DNA from: Faecalibacterium sp. An121
GTDB lineage: Bacteria; Bacillota; Clostridia; Oscillospirales; Ruminococcaceae
DNA: 64,000 bases
Assembly: GCF_002160915.1 (NCBI RefSeq)
Contig: NZ_NFLM01000011.1
Coordinates: 21,483-85,482, forward strand
Direction: 5' to 3'
In this document: positions 7,345-16,784 of the stretch, piece by piece
Position numbering within the stretch: the stretch's first letter is position 1
Layout: each line of letters starts with the position of its first letter
Notes under the pieces: generated by a model
What the model saw: only the letters and a program-made list of their open reading frames with translations
Told to the model about the DNA's origin: nothing
Databases searched by the model: none
Made by a program: the position numbers and the translations under genes

Positions 7345-10300
7345 ATGTACGAGGCCCTGCTGAAACAGACCCCTGAATACCAAAAGATCGCCGCCGCCCT
7401 GGCCTCTCCGGGCCCGGCCGCCCTGTTCGGCCTGCCCCCCGCCGGGCGCGCCCTGGTCTATGGGCTGCTGGCCCGGGACCTGGGCCGCCCCTTGTGCATC
7501 GTGACCCCCGGCGAGGCCGAGGCCACCCACTTTGCCGACGACCTGAAGGCGCTGGGCGTGGCGGCAGACGTCTTTCCCCCGCGGGACTTCATGCTCCGCC
7601 CGGTGGAGGGCGCCGGCCGGGAATACGAATACCGCCGGCTGTCGGTGCTGGGCGCCCTGGCAGGGGGGCGGCTGGCCGCCGTCTGCGTCCCGGTGGAGGC
7701 CCTGCTGCAATACACCGTCCCCCGGGCCGAGTTCATGGCCAACACCCTCACCCTCAAACCGGGGATGCAGTTTTCCCGGGAAGGGCTGGTGCAGCGTCTG
7801 TTCGCCGCGGGCTATGTCCGCCGCTCCCAGGTGGAGGGCCCGGGCCAGTTCAGCGTCCGGGGCGACATCGTGGACATCTTCCCTCCGGATATGCAGTCCC
7901 CGGCCCGGCTGGAGTTCTGGGACGATGAGATCGATTCCATCTCCTCCTTTGATCTGATGAGCCAGCGCCGGGACGCCTCGCTGCAAAAGATCTACCTCTC
8001 CCCTGCCCGGGAGGTGCTGTTCGGCAGCACCGCCGAGACCGCCGGCGCCCTGCGCCAGGCCATCCGGAAGGCCCGGGGCAAGCACCGCGCCGCCCTGGAA
8101 AAGGCCATGGCCCACGACCTGGACCAGCTGGACGCCGGGCTGATGCCCGAGGCCATGGACAAATACTACGGCCTGCGGTATCCCATCCCCGCCACCCTGC
8201 TGGACCACATAGACGCTCCCCTGCTCCTGCTGGACGAGGTGGGCGGCATCCGGGACGCCCAGAAGGCCGCCCAGTACCGCCGCAGCGAGGAGCTGACCGG
8301 CCTGCTGGAAGAAGGGGTGATCTGCCCCGGCCTGGACGTGCTGTACCAGACCATGGACGACCTGGTCATCGCCGCGGGCCGGCTGCCCACCCTCCTGTGC
8401 GAAAACTTCCTGCGGGGGATGAACGAGTTCCAGCTCAAGGACCTCATCAACGCCGAGGCCCACGCCTCCCCCGGCTGGAACGGGGAGCTGCGCAGCCTGC
8501 TGGAGGACCTGGACCCCCTGGTCCAGCAGGGGTATGCGGTCACCCTCTACTGCGGCACCCCCAAAGGCGCCGCCGCCCTCACCCGGGACCTGGCCGACAA
8601 GGGCTATTCCGTCAGCATGAGCCGGGACATCCGCCCGGCCCCGGGGCTGGTGCAGGTGCAGCCCGGCCACCTGAACGCCGGATGCACCCTGCCCTTCGCC
8701 CGGTGCGCCGTCCTCACCAGCCGCCGCCATGGCCTGGACGAGGGCGAGGCCCAGGCCCGCAAGCGCAAAAAGAACAAGGACGCCCTCTCCAGCCTGGCCG
8801 ACGTCAAGCCGGGGGACTATGTGGTGCACCAGAGCCACGGCATCGGTATGTATGCCGGCATCCAGCGGCTGGAGGTGCAGGGCACCACCAAGGATTACCT
8901 CAAGGTCCAGTATTCCGGCTCGGACGTGCTGTATGTGCCGGTGACCCAGCTGGACCTGCTCAGCCGCTACACGCCCCCCGGGGATGAGGACAAGGTCAAG
9001 CTGGCCAAGCTGGGCGGCGGCGAGTGGCAGCGCACCCGGGCCCGGGTCAAGAAGGCCACCGAGGAGATGGCCCAGGAGCTGATCCAGCTCTATGCCCGGC
9101 GCAAGCAGGCCAAGGGTTTCGCCTTCCCCGCCGACGGCGAATGGCAGCAGGACTTCGAGGCCCGCTTCGAGTACGACGAGACCGAGGACCAGCTGGCCGC
9201 CACCGCCGAGATCAAGAACGACATGGAGCACCCCTGGCCCATGGACCGGCTGCTGTGCGGCGACGTGGGCGTAGGCAAGACCGAGGTGGCCCTGCGGGCC
9301 GCTTTCAAGTGCATCATGGGGGGCAAACAGTGCGCCCTGCTGGCCCCCACCACCCTGCTGGCCTGGCAGCACTACAACACCATCCTGTCCCGGATGGAGG
9401 CGTTCCCGGTCCGGGTGGAGCTGCTCAGCCGGTTCCGCACCGCCAAGCAGCAGAAAGAGGCCCTGCGGGGCCTGCAGGCCGGGAGCGTGGATATCATCGT
9501 GGGCACCCACCGGCTGCTGTCCAAGGACGTGCGGTTCCACGACCTGGGCCTGGTCATCATCGACGAGGAACAGCGCTTCGGGGTGCGCCACAAGGAAAAA
9601 TTGAAGGAGACCTTCATCGGGGTGGATATGCTGACCCTGTCCGCCACCCCCATCCCCCGCACCCTCAGCATGGCCATGAGCGGCATCCGGGATATGTCCA
9701 CCATCGAGGAGCCGCCCTTTGAACGGCAGCCGGTGGAGACCTTCGTGCTGGAGTACAATCCGGTGATCCTGGCCGAGGCCATCCGCAAGGAGCTGGCCCG
9801 GGGCGGGCAGGTGTACTACCTGCACAACCGGGTGGACAACATCGAGGCCACCGCCGCCCGGGTGCAGCAGATGGCGCCCCGGGCCCGGGTGGGCATCGCC
9901 CACGGCAAAATGACCGAGGATGAGCTGAACCCCGTCTGGCAGAAACTGCTCAACGGGGAACTGGACGTGCTGGTGTGCACCACCCTCATCGAGACCGGCA
10001 TCGACGTGCGCAACTGCAACACCCTGATCATCGAGGACGCCGACCGGATGGGCCTGGCCCAGCTGTACCAGCTGCGGGGCCGGGTGGGGCGCAGCGGCCG
10101 GAAGGCTTACGCCTATTTCACCTTCCGCCGGGACAAGACCCTCTCCGATGTGGCCCAAAAGCGGCTGAGCGCCATCCGGGAGTTCACCGCCTTCGGTTCG
10201 GGCTTCCGCATCGCCATGCGGGACCTGCAGATCCGGGGCGCGGGCAACCTGCTGGGCCACAGCCAGCACGGCCACATGGAGGCGGTGGGCTATGACCTCT

Positions 10301-10830
10301 ATATGAAGATGCTCAACCAGGCCATCGCCGCCGCCCGGGGCGAACCCGTGCAGCGGGACAAGAGCGAATGTCTGGTGGACCTGCGGGTGGACGCCTATAT
10401 CCCCGAGCGGTACATCCCCGACGGCCCCGGCCGGATCGAGGCTTACCGCCGCATCGCCGCCATCCAGAGCCCTGCCGACGCCGCCGACGTGCTGGATGAA
10501 CTGATCGACCGCTACGGCGACCCGCCCGCTTCGGTCAGCGACCTGGTCAACGTCTCCCTGGTGCGGGTGCTGGCCGCCTCGGTGGGGGTATACGAGGTCA
10601 CCCAGAAAAAGGATCTGCTGACCCTCTCGCTGGAGACGCTGGAGCTGCCCATGATCCGCGGGCTGCTCACCGCCTTCGGAGGCCGGGTCACCGCCGGCGC
10701 CGGGGCCAAGCCCTACCTGTCGGTCACGCTGCGGGGGGAGGAAAAGCCGCTGGAACTGCTGCAGCAGCTGCTCCAGGCCATGGCCTCCATCCGGGACAAA
10801 AAGCCCGCTGCCCCGCCCCCAACGTCTTGA
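7345..10830 (+). CDS. mfd: Transcription-repair coupling factor
   Basis: A 1161-residue Mfd that removes stalled RNA polymerase from DNA lesions and recruits UvrA. It starts at ATG 7345 after GTGAGGTG. In order: UvrB-homology modules (residues ~1-330), the RNA-polymerase-interacting domain around DYVVHQSHGIGMYAGI (~residue 490), the RecG-like translocase with Walker A GDVGVGKTEVAL (~640), DEEQ box IIDEEQRFG (~738) and motif VI region GRVGRSGRKAYAYF (~915), and the C-terminal TRCF domain that masks the UvrA-binding surface. The ATPase motifs look intact. The promoter of the following lipoprotein overlaps the stop codon. Confidence 0.97.
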   Translation: MYEALLKQTPEYQKIAAALASPGPAALFGLPPAGRALVYGLLARDLGRPLCIVTPGEAEATHFADDLKALGVAADVFPPRDFMLRPVEGAGREYEYRRLSVLGALAGGRLAAVCVPVEALLQYTVPRAEFMANTLTLKPGMQFSREGLVQRLFAAGYVRRSQVEGPGQFSVRGDIVDIFPPDMQSPARLEFWDDEIDSISSFDLMSQRRDASLQKIYLSPAREVLFGSTAETAGALRQAIRKARGKHRAALEKAMAHDLDQLDAGLMPEAMDKYYGLRYPIPATLLDHIDAPLLLLDEVGGIRDAQKAAQYRRSEELTGLLEEGVICPGLDVLYQTMDDLVIAAGRLPTLLCENFLRGMNEFQLKDLINAEAHASPGWNGELRSLLEDLDPLVQQGYAVTLYCGTPKGAAALTRDLADKGYSVSMSRDIRPAPGLVQVQPGHLNAGCTLPFARCAVLTSRRHGLDEGEAQARKRKKNKDALSSLADVKPGDYVVHQSHGIGMYAGIQRLEVQGTTKDYLKVQYSGSDVLYVPVTQLDLLSRYTPPGDEDKVKLAKLGGGEWQRTRARVKKATEEMAQELIQLYARRKQAKGFAFPADGEWQQDFEARFEYDETEDQLAATAEIKNDMEHPWPMDRLLCGDVGVGKTEVALRAAFKCIMGGKQCALLAPTTLLAWQHYNTILSRMEAFPVRVELLSRFRTAKQQKEALRGLQAGSVDIIVGTHRLLSKDVRFHDLGLVIIDEEQRFGVRHKEKLKETFIGVDMLTLSATPIPRTLSMAMSGIRDMSTIEEPPFERQPVETFVLEYNPVILAEAIRKELARGGQVYYLHNRVDNIEATAARVQQMAPRARVGIAHGKMTEDELNPVWQKLLNGELDVLVCTTLIETGIDVRNCNTLIIEDADRMGLAQLYQLRGRVGRSGRKAYAYFTFRRDKTLSDVAQKRLSAIREFTAFGSGFRIAMRDLQIRGAGNLLGHSQHGHMEAVGYDLYMKMLNQAIAAARGEPVQRDKSECLVDLRVDAYIPERYIPDGPGRIEAYRRIAAIQSPADAADVLDELIDRYGDPPASVSDLVNVSLVRVLAASVGVYEVTQKKDLLTLSLETLELPMIRGLLTAFGGRVTAGAGAKPYLSVTLRGEEKPLELLQQLLQAMASIRDKKPAAPPPTS

Positions 10831-10855
10831 CGCCGCACCGCCTCCGGTTTATACT
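10827..10855 (+). promoter_or_regulatory. Promoter of the lipoprotein gene
   Basis: TTGACG (10827-10832), a 17-bp spacer and TATACT (10850-10855). The -35 box overlaps the mfd stop codon, so the lipoprotein can be transcribed independently of the upstream cluster. Confidence 0.65.
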
Positions 10856-10897
10856 GGATGCATTCTCCCGCTCAAATACAATCAAAGGAGCTATCAC

Positions 10898-11974
10898 ATG
10901 AAACGGAAACTTCTTGCGCTGGCCAGTGCGCTGGCGCTCTGCTTCTCCCTGGCAGGCTGCACCATCTCCACCCCCGACACGGTGGGGACCATCGGCGGCC
11001 AGGAGATCTCTTCGGGCCTGTACCTGCTGGCCCAGTTCGACGCATACCAGCAGGCCGCCCAGCTGGCCGGCGAGGACCAGGACCCCTCCAACGTCGGGTC
11101 CTTCCTGGGCCAGACCATCACCACCGAGGACGGGGAGAGCGTCACCGTCCGTGACTTTGTGGCGGACGCCACCCTGGAGGACCTGCGCCGCTATGTGGCG
11201 GTGGAGGACCGCTTTGCCCAGCTGGGAGGCGAACTGGACCCCGACGCCGCAGCCCAGGCCGACAGCTATGCCGACCAGCTGCTGGAGAACTACGGCGACC
11301 TCTACGCCGCCAACGGCATCGGGGAGCAGACCCTCCGCAGCTATGAGCAGAACCTGTTCAAGCAGGCCGCCCTGGTGGACCTGATCTACGGCGCAGAGGG
11401 CGAGACCCCTCTCACCGACGAGCAGCTGACCGACCACCTGGAAAACGAGATGCTCTACATCCGCTACACCACCGTCCCGCTGTACAATCTGTCCACCTTC
11501 GCTTTTGCGGACGAGGAACAGACCGCCCAGATGCTGGACCTGGCCGGCCAGGCCATCGCGGACAGCACCCCCGCTACCTTTGACGACGCCGTGATCGCCG
11601 CCCTGCCCGACATCTACGCCGTGCTGGGCACCGAGATCACCGCCGAGGAAGCCGCCGACCAGATGAACAACAGCTTCATCAGCCTGAGCGAGATGCAGGG
11701 CTCCTTCTCGGAGGAGGACACCCAGACCCTCATGCAGCTGGGATTCGGCCAGACCGCCGCGGTGGAGTACGGGGGCACCTCCCTGCTCATCGCCATGCGC
11801 CAGGACCCCCTGGAGACCCTGACGCTGGACACGGTGCGCTCCACCGTCCTGTCCGATCTGGGCACCACCCTTGTGACCCAGGACATCGCCCAGGCCGGCG
11901 AGGCCCTGGAAGTCAGCCTGGACAGCAGCGCCACAGCAAAGCTCCCCGCCCGCAAGATCAAAACCAGCGTCTGA
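10898..11974 (+). CDS. Secreted lipoprotein, PrsA/SurA-like foldase candidate
   Basis: A 358-residue protein with a lipoprotein signal peptide: MKRKLLALASALALCFSLAG, then Cys21 as lipidation site. The ribosome site is AAAGGAG. The mature part begins with TVGTIGGQEISSGLYLLAQF, a pattern typical of SurA/PrsA N-terminal chaperone helices in clostridial foldases. The remainder is acidic and mostly helical. No clear parvulin PPIase core is visible, so it may be a chaperone without isomerase activity. Genes of this type often sit directly after mfd in Clostridia, which supports the call. It would act on the outer face of the membrane. Confidence 0.55.
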   Translation: MKRKLLALASALALCFSLAGCTISTPDTVGTIGGQEISSGLYLLAQFDAYQQAAQLAGEDQDPSNVGSFLGQTITTEDGESVTVRDFVADATLEDLRRYVAVEDRFAQLGGELDPDAAAQADSYADQLLENYGDLYAANGIGEQTLRSYEQNLFKQAALVDLIYGAEGETPLTDEQLTDHLENEMLYIRYTTVPLYNLSTFAFADEEQTAQMLDLAGQAIADSTPATFDDAVIAALPDIYAVLGTEITAEEAADQMNNSFISLSEMQGSFSEEDTQTLMQLGFGQTAAVEYGGTSLLIAMRQDPLETLTLDTVRSTVLSDLGTTLVTQDIAQAGEALEVSLDSSATAKLPARKIKTSV

Positions 11975-11982
11975 CCACTTTA

Positions 11983-12011
11983 GGCAGGGTGCACGCCCTG
12001 CCTCTTTTATT
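11983..12011 (+). terminator. Intrinsic terminator of the lipoprotein gene
   Basis: Stem GGCAGGG/CCCTGCC (11983-11989 with 11996-12002), then TCTTTTATT. Confidence 0.75.
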
Positions 12012-12129
12012 CCCCTGACGTATGTTTGACGATGCAGGATAAGCATTCGACTTTTGGCCCCTGCGGGGGTACAATAAAGCCGGCAGAGTTCCTTTTATGT
12101 CAGACCATCGAATGGAGGCAATGAAACAT

Positions 12130-12873
12130 ATGGCAGTCAAACAGACGGCAGGGCGGGACCAGCTCGGGGATTTCGCCCCCAAATTTGCCCAGCTGAACGA
12201 CGATGTGCTGTTCGGCGAAGTGTGGAGCCGGGAGGACAAACTCTCCCTGCGGGACCGCTCCCTCATCACGGTGGTGGCCCTGATGGCGCAGGGCCTTACC
12301 GATACCTCGTTCCGGCATCACCTGGAAAACGCCAAAAAGAACGGCATCACCCGGGACCAGATCGCCGAGATCCTCACCCACGCGGCCTTCTACGCAGGCT
12401 GGCCCAAGGCCTGGGCCGCCTTCCGGATGGCCAAAGAGGTCTGGGCCGGCGCAGCGCCCGCCCAGGAGCCCCACGGCGGCCTCTTCGGGCTGGGCCAGCC
12501 CAACGACGCCTACGCGCAGTATTTCGTGGGCCACAGCTACCTCAAGCCCATCACCGGCGAAAACGGCGTGTTCGCCGCCAATGTGACCTTTGAACCGGGC
12601 TGCCGCAACAACTGGCACATCCACCACGCCGATCCGGGCGGCGGGCAGATCCTGCTGTGCACCGACGGCCGCGGCTGGTATCAGGAGTGGGGCAAGCCCG
12701 CCCAGCCCCTGCAGCCCGGCGATGCAGTGTCCATCCCCGCGGGGGTCAAGCACTGGCACGGCGCCGCCAAAGACAGCTGGTTCTCCCATGTGGCCATCGA
12801 GGTGCCCGGCCAGAACTGCCACAACGAGTGGTGCGAGCCGGTCTCCGCGGAGGATTACGCCCTCCTGCCCTGA
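12130..12873 (+). CDS. Carboxymuconolactone decarboxylase-family/cupin fusion protein
   Basis: About 247 residues from ATG 12130 (GGAGG eleven bases upstream; ATGs at 12121 and 12097 are alternatives). Residues ~15-105 form an AhpD/CMD helical domain (EVWSREDKLSLRDRSLITV, ILTHAAFYAGWPKAW). Residues ~130-240 form a cupin barrel with metal-ligand-type residues in NNWHIHHAD and GVKHWHGA. The CMD part lacks the paired CxxC of AhpD-type peroxidase partners. Such fusions are common in gut Firmicutes and are annotated as possible decarboxylases or quinone/aromatic-handling enzymes; the substrate is unknown. It is monocistronic. Confidence 0.75.
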   Translation: MAVKQTAGRDQLGDFAPKFAQLNDDVLFGEVWSREDKLSLRDRSLITVVALMAQGLTDTSFRHHLENAKKNGITRDQIAEILTHAAFYAGWPKAWAAFRMAKEVWAGAAPAQEPHGGLFGLGQPNDAYAQYFVGHSYLKPITGENGVFAANVTFEPGCRNNWHIHHADPGGGQILLCTDGRGWYQEWGKPAQPLQPGDAVSIPAGVKHWHGAAKDSWFSHVAIEVPGQNCHNEWCEPVSAEDYALLP

Positions 12874-12939
12874 CCTGTCCGCCCCCGAAAGACGTTCCGC
12901 AATGTAAAAAGTTCGTAAAACTTAGGTAAAACAATCAAG

Positions 12940-12979
12940 CAAAGCAGCGGTTTCACACGTGTTACCGCCGCTTTTTTTG
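12940..12979 (+). terminator. Intrinsic terminator after the CMD/cupin gene
   Basis: Stem AAAGC-GCGGT paired with ACCGC-GCTTT (one mismatch bulge), inner palindrome ACACGTGT, followed by TTTTTTTG. Confidence 0.7.
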
Positions 12980-13019
12980 TTTCTTTCTGTCACTTCACAC
13001 CCATGATGCGACATCATTC

Positions 13020-13048
13020 TTGCAAATCAAATATAAATCAAGTAAAAT
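13020..13048 (+). promoter_or_regulatory. Promoter of the pit-DUF47 operon
   Basis: TTGCAA (13020-13025), a 17-bp AT-rich spacer and TAAAAT (13043-13048). Confidence 0.55.
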
Positions 13049-13054
13049 AGATGT

Positions 13055-13217
13055 AAGATTTTTGTGCATGGACCCATGCAAAAGATCTCAGCTCTTGGAT
13101 GTTTTGCGGCTTCGGCCCGACAGGGGCGCTTCGTTTTCTGTCCCGGGGCCTTTTCCGGGCCGCACTGCGGCCTGCATCGCCCCGCTGGACCTGCCGAAAG
13201 GAGTCTGTATCAATTTT
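13055..13217 (+). other. Long structured leader of the pit operon
   Basis: About 160 bases lie between the predicted start of transcription and the pit start codon. They contain a near-start palindrome TGCATGG/CCATGCA (13063-13078) and further GC-rich pairings (GACAG/CTGTC; GGCC-rich stems near 13160-13180). No known riboswitch motif was recognised and no T-run was seen, so control by the leader is only a possibility. Confidence 0.3.
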
Positions 13218-14270
13218 ATGGATCTGTCATTTACCTCGTTCTGGGGTCAGCTGGTCGGCAACCCGATCCTGATCATCACGGTGGCGTTCACGCTGGGTGT
13301 CATCTTCGTCAACGGCTGGACGGATGCCCCCAACGCCATCGCCACCTGTGTGACCACCCGCTGCCTCGGTGTGCGGCAGGCCATCTGGATGAGCGCCCTG
13401 TTCAACTTCCTGGGCGTTTTTGTCATGACCCAGATCAACAGCTCGGTGGCCTCCACCATCAGCAACATGGTGGATTTCGGCGCCGACACTTCCAGCGCCC
13501 TCATCGCCCTGTGCGCAGCGCTGCTTTCCATCGTGGTATACAGCGTGGGCGCCTCCATCTTTGGCATCCCCACCAGCGAGAGCCACAGCCTGATCGCCGG
13601 CCTGTCCGGCGCGGCCATCGCCATCCAGGGGGGCGTGGGCGGCATCAACTTCAACGAGTGGGTCAAGGTGCTGTACGGTCTGGCCCTCAGCCTACTGCTG
13701 GGTTTTGCCTCCGGCTGGCTCATCTGCAAGCTGGTCACCATCCTGTGCCGCAACATCGAGCTGCGCGCCGCCAACCGGTTTTTCCGGGTGGCCCAGATCG
13801 CCGGCGCCGCAGGCATGAGCTTCATGCACGGCGCGCAGGACGGCCAGAAGTTCATCGGCGTGCTGTTTTTGGGCCTGGCCTTCTCCCACGGCCAGAACTC
13901 GGTGGCCGGCATGGAGATCCCCGTCTGGCTGATGCTGCTGTGCAGCGTGGTGATGGCCCTGGGCACCAGCGTGGGCGGTGAAAAGATCATCAAATCGGTG
14001 GGCATGGACATGGTCAAGCTGGAGCGTTACCAGGGCTTCTGTGCCGACCTGGCCGGCGCCGCCTGCCTGCTGTTCTCCAGCCTGTTCGGTATCCCCGTTT
14101 CCACCACCCACACCAAGACCAGCGCCATCATGGGCGTGGGCGCCGTCAAGCGGCTGTCCGCCATCAACTACGGCGTCGTCAAGGATATGATGCTGACCTG
14201 GATCTTCACCTTCCCCGGCTGCGGCCTGATCAGCTTTGTTATGGCCAAGATCTTTATGCAGATCTGGTAA
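13218..14270 (+). CDS. Inorganic phosphate transporter, PiT family
   Basis: A 350-residue multi-pass membrane protein, translated from ATG 13218 (AAAGGAG 15 bases upstream; a longer in-frame extension overlaps the leader and is not favoured). The PiT signature appears twice: GWTDAPNAIATCVTTR near the N-terminus and the STTHTKTSAIMGVGAVKR repeat near the C-terminus. The remainder is hydrophobic helices with FMHGAQDGQKF in the second half. PiT proteins import metal-phosphate using the proton or sodium gradient. The DUF47 gene 40 bases downstream encodes the usual partner of low-affinity Pit systems. Confidence 0.9.
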   Translation: MDLSFTSFWGQLVGNPILIITVAFTLGVIFVNGWTDAPNAIATCVTTRCLGVRQAIWMSALFNFLGVFVMTQINSSVASTISNMVDFGADTSSALIALCAALLSIVVYSVGASIFGIPTSESHSLIAGLSGAAIAIQGGVGGINFNEWVKVLYGLALSLLLGFASGWLICKLVTILCRNIELRAANRFFRVAQIAGAAGMSFMHGAQDGQKFIGVLFLGLAFSHGQNSVAGMEIPVWLMLLCSVVMALGTSVGGEKIIKSVGMDMVKLERYQGFCADLAGAACLLFSSLFGIPVSTTHTKTSAIMGVGAVKRLSAINYGVVKDMMLTWIFTFPGCGLISFVMAKIFMQIW

Positions 14271-14310
14271 GCCCCCTCTGCCTGTTATAAGAAAAAGGAG
14301 AAATACGGAT

Positions 14311-14934
14311 ATGTCGAAAAAGCAGGATGCCATTTATTTTGACAATTTCATCGCGTGCGCTCAGTACGCCAGCCAGGCCGCCCAGCTGCTGAAAGAGATC
14401 TTCCACAGCTTTGACCCCTCTCATATGTCCCAGTGGGCAGACCAGCTGCACGAGATCGAGCACGCGGCCGACAAGAAGCGCCACGCCATGACCGACAAGC
14501 TGGCCAAGGCCTTCATCACCCCCATCGAGCGGGAGGACATCGCCGATCTGAGCGGCAGCATCGACACCCTGGTGGACAAGCTGGAGGAGGTATGCATCCG
14601 GCTGTACATCCACAACATCCAGTCCATCCGCACCGGCGCCATGAATATGCTGGATGTGGTGATCCGCAGCTGCGAGGAAGTGTGCCACCTGATGGAGGAG
14701 TTCGCCGACTTCAGGCACTCCAAAAAGCTGAAGGATTACATCATCAAGATCAACTCCCTGGAAGAGGAGAGCGACCGGCTGTTCATCGCCAATATGCGCG
14801 AGCTGCACGTCACCCAGCTGGACATCCACGAGGTGCTGGCCTGGGAGGAGATCTACACCTACCTGGAAAAGTGCGCCGACGCCTGCGAGGAGATCGCCGA
14901 CCAGGTGGAGAACATCGTGATGAAGAACTCCTGA
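14311..14934 (+). CDS. DUF47 (PhoU-like) accessory protein of the Pit transporter
   Basis: A 207-residue all-helical cytosolic protein starting at ATG 14311 after AAAGGAG. It has the DUF47/PhoU-like layout: an N-terminal helix pair, IEHAADKKRHAMTDKLAKAF, then FITPIEREDIADLSGSID with the acidic metal-binding stretch, and a second half repeating the three-helix bundle. Members are encoded next to pit genes and are thought to modulate transport. It is the last gene of the two-gene operon, directly before an intrinsic terminator. Confidence 0.9.
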   Translation: MSKKQDAIYFDNFIACAQYASQAAQLLKEIFHSFDPSHMSQWADQLHEIEHAADKKRHAMTDKLAKAFITPIEREDIADLSGSIDTLVDKLEEVCIRLYIHNIQSIRTGAMNMLDVVIRSCEEVCHLMEEFADFRHSKKLKDYIIKINSLEEESDRLFIANMRELHVTQLDIHEVLAWEEIYTYLEKCADACEEIADQVENIVMKNS

Positions 14935-14963
14935 ATGGACAGAAAACAAGACCCATACAAAAA

Positions 14964-14995
14964 GGACAGCCCCGCAGGGCTGTCCCTTTCTTTTT
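14964..14995 (+). terminator. Intrinsic terminator of the pit operon
   Basis: A 9-bp stem GGACAGCCC/GGGCTGTCC (14964-14985) with CGCA loop, followed by CTTTCTTTTT. Confidence 0.85.
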
Positions 14996-15014
14996 ATTCG
15001 CGATCGTATTTTGT

Positions 15015-16784
15015 TCACCGGCCGGCAGGGCTGTCCGGCATTTGCCAGGCAAAGTGGTCGGTGTGCAGCCAGGCTTCGGCCTCATGGCTGAGGGGCTGGT
15101 CCAGCTCGTCCCGGTAGAGGGCCAGCACGTCGGCGTTCTCATGGCTGAAACGCACCGCGCTCGAACGGTCCAACCCGTACAGCACCTGGCCGCGCTCGTG
15201 GGCCCGCTCGATGTCGTCGCAGTGGATGGGCTGGCCGCCGCCCCCTGCACAGCCGCCGGGGCAGGCCATGATCTCCACGAACTGGACCTTCACCTCCCCT
15301 TTCAGGATGGCCTCGCACAGGGCCCTGGCATTGCCCAGGCCGCTGGCCACAGCCACCCGGACGGTGGTGTCCGCGATCTCGAACTCGGCTTCCCGCCAGG
15401 CCCGGCTGTCGCCCCGGCGGGCCTCCCGCACGCTGCGGAACGAATCGGGCCGGGGATTGTGGCCGGTCACGCGGTAGTAGGCGGTGCGCAACGCGGCTTC
15501 CATCACGCCGCCGGTGGCGCCGAATATGACGCCCGCGCCGCTGTAATCTCCCAGCAGCCGGTCGAAGGGGGTCTCCAGCACCGAGGCCACCTGCACGTGC
15601 TCGGCCCGCAGCAGGCGCACCACCTCACGGGTGGTCAGCACATAGTCCACATCGGGCAGCCCGCTGGGGCTCTTCATGGTGGGCAGGGCGCTCTCGGCCT
15701 TTTTGGCCACGCAGGGCATCACCGATACGCAGCAGATCCGCTCGGGGGGCGTCTTGATCTGCCTGGCGAACCAGTGTTTGACCACCGCGCCGAACATCTG
15801 CTGGGGACTCTTGGCGGTGGACAGCTGCCCCACCAGCCGGGGGAACTGGCTCTTGACGAACCGCACCCAGCCCGGGCAGCAGCTGGTGAACATGGGGTAC
15901 TGCTCCAGCTCCCCTTTGCCCAGCCGCTCCAGGAACTCGGCGCTCTCCTCCATGATGGTCAGGTCGGCGGAATAGCTGGTATCGAACACATAGTCAAAGC
16001 CCACCTGCCGCAATGCCCCGGCCAGCCGGTTGACGGTGGCCTGCTCCGGCTCCAGCCCAAAGGCCTCGCCCCAGGCGGTCCGGACGGCCGGCGCGATCTG
16101 CACCACCGTCACCGTGTTGGGGTCCTCGATGGCGCGCAGCACCGCCTGTACATCGTCCCGCTCCCGCAGGGCCCCCACCGGACAGTGGGTGATGCACTGG
16201 CCGCACAGCGAACAGTCCGCCTCGCGGATGGTGCGGTTGTCCGATACGTTCACGCGGGTGTGGCTGCCGGTGGCCACCAGATCCCAGACGTTCAAACTCT
16301 GCACCTTGTCGCAGATCTGGATGCAGCGCATACACTCGATGCACTTGGTGGCGTCCCGGATGAGCGGGAAGGTGCGGTCCCACCGGCGCAGCTTTTCGCT
16401 GGGCAAGGTCTCCTGGAAGGGGTTCTCACTCAGGCCCAGGTCGTTGGCCAGGGTCTGCAATTCACAGTTGCCGCTGCGCACGCAGAGGGCGCATTTGGCA
16501 TCGTGCCGGCTGAGGATCAGCTGCAGGTTGGTCCGGCGGGCCCGGCGCACCCGGGCGTTGGTGGTCCGCACCACCATCCCCTCCGATACCACGTTGTTGC
16601 AGGCGGGGATCAGCTTTTCCTCTCCCGCCACCTCCACGCAGCACAGACGGCAGGCGCCGATCTCGTTGATCCCTTTCAGGTAGCACAGGTGCGGGATGTG
16701 CACCCCCGCCGACAGCGCCGCGTCCAGGATGGTGGTCCCCTCGGGCACGCAGACGGTCTTGTTGTCGATCTTCAGCGTTACCAT
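15015..16784 (-). CDS. [FeFe]-hydrogenase catalytic subunit
   Basis: A 589-residue cytosolic hydrogenase reducing protons or oxidising H2 at an H-cluster. Residues 1-75 are a plant-type [2Fe-2S] ferredoxin domain. Next comes the His-Cys [4Fe-4S] motif in SRHDAKCALCVRSGNCELQ, then a two-cluster ferredoxin (CIECMRCIQICDK and CSLCGQCITHCPVG). H-cluster motifs are L1 TSCCPGW (300-306), L2 MPCVAKK (356-362) and L3 with E504, M506, C508 and C512 (EIMACPGGCAGGGGQP). A C-terminal small-subunit-like domain ends the protein. The start codon overlaps the stop of the upstream flavoprotein gene by 7 bases, indicating coupled translation. Its pairing with a GltD-like protein resembles the glutamate-synthase-linked group A2 hydrogenases. 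Confidence 0.95.
   Translation of the reverse strand: MVTLKIDNKTVCVPEGTTILDAALSAGVHIPHLCYLKGINEIGACRLCCVEVAGEEKLIPACNNVVSEGMVVRTTNARVRRARRTNLQLILSRHDAKCALCVRSGNCELQTLANDLGLSENPFQETLPSEKLRRWDRTFPLIRDATKCIECMRCIQICDKVQSLNVWDLVATGSHTRVNVSDNRTIREADCSLCGQCITHCPVGALRERDDVQAVLRAIEDPNTVTVVQIAPAVRTAWGEAFGLEPEQATVNRLAGALRQVGFDYVFDTSYSADLTIMEESAEFLERLGKGELEQYPMFTSCCPGWVRFVKSQFPRLVGQLSTAKSPQQMFGAVVKHWFARQIKTPPERICCVSVMPCVAKKAESALPTMKSPSGLPDVDYVLTTREVVRLLRAEHVQVASVLETPFDRLLGDYSGAGVIFGATGGVMEAALRTAYYRVTGHNPRPDSFRSVREARRGDSRAWREAEFEIADTTVRVAVASGLGNARALCEAILKGEVKVQFVEIMACPGGCAGGGGQPIHCDDIERAHERGQVLYGLDRSSAVRFSHENADVLALYRDELDQPLSHEAEAWLHTDHFAWQMPDSPAGR

Noticed and set aside
7270..10275. 1001-codon open frame antisense to mfd
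   Set aside because: Shadow of the mfd codon bias; mfd motifs are fully intact on the plus strand.
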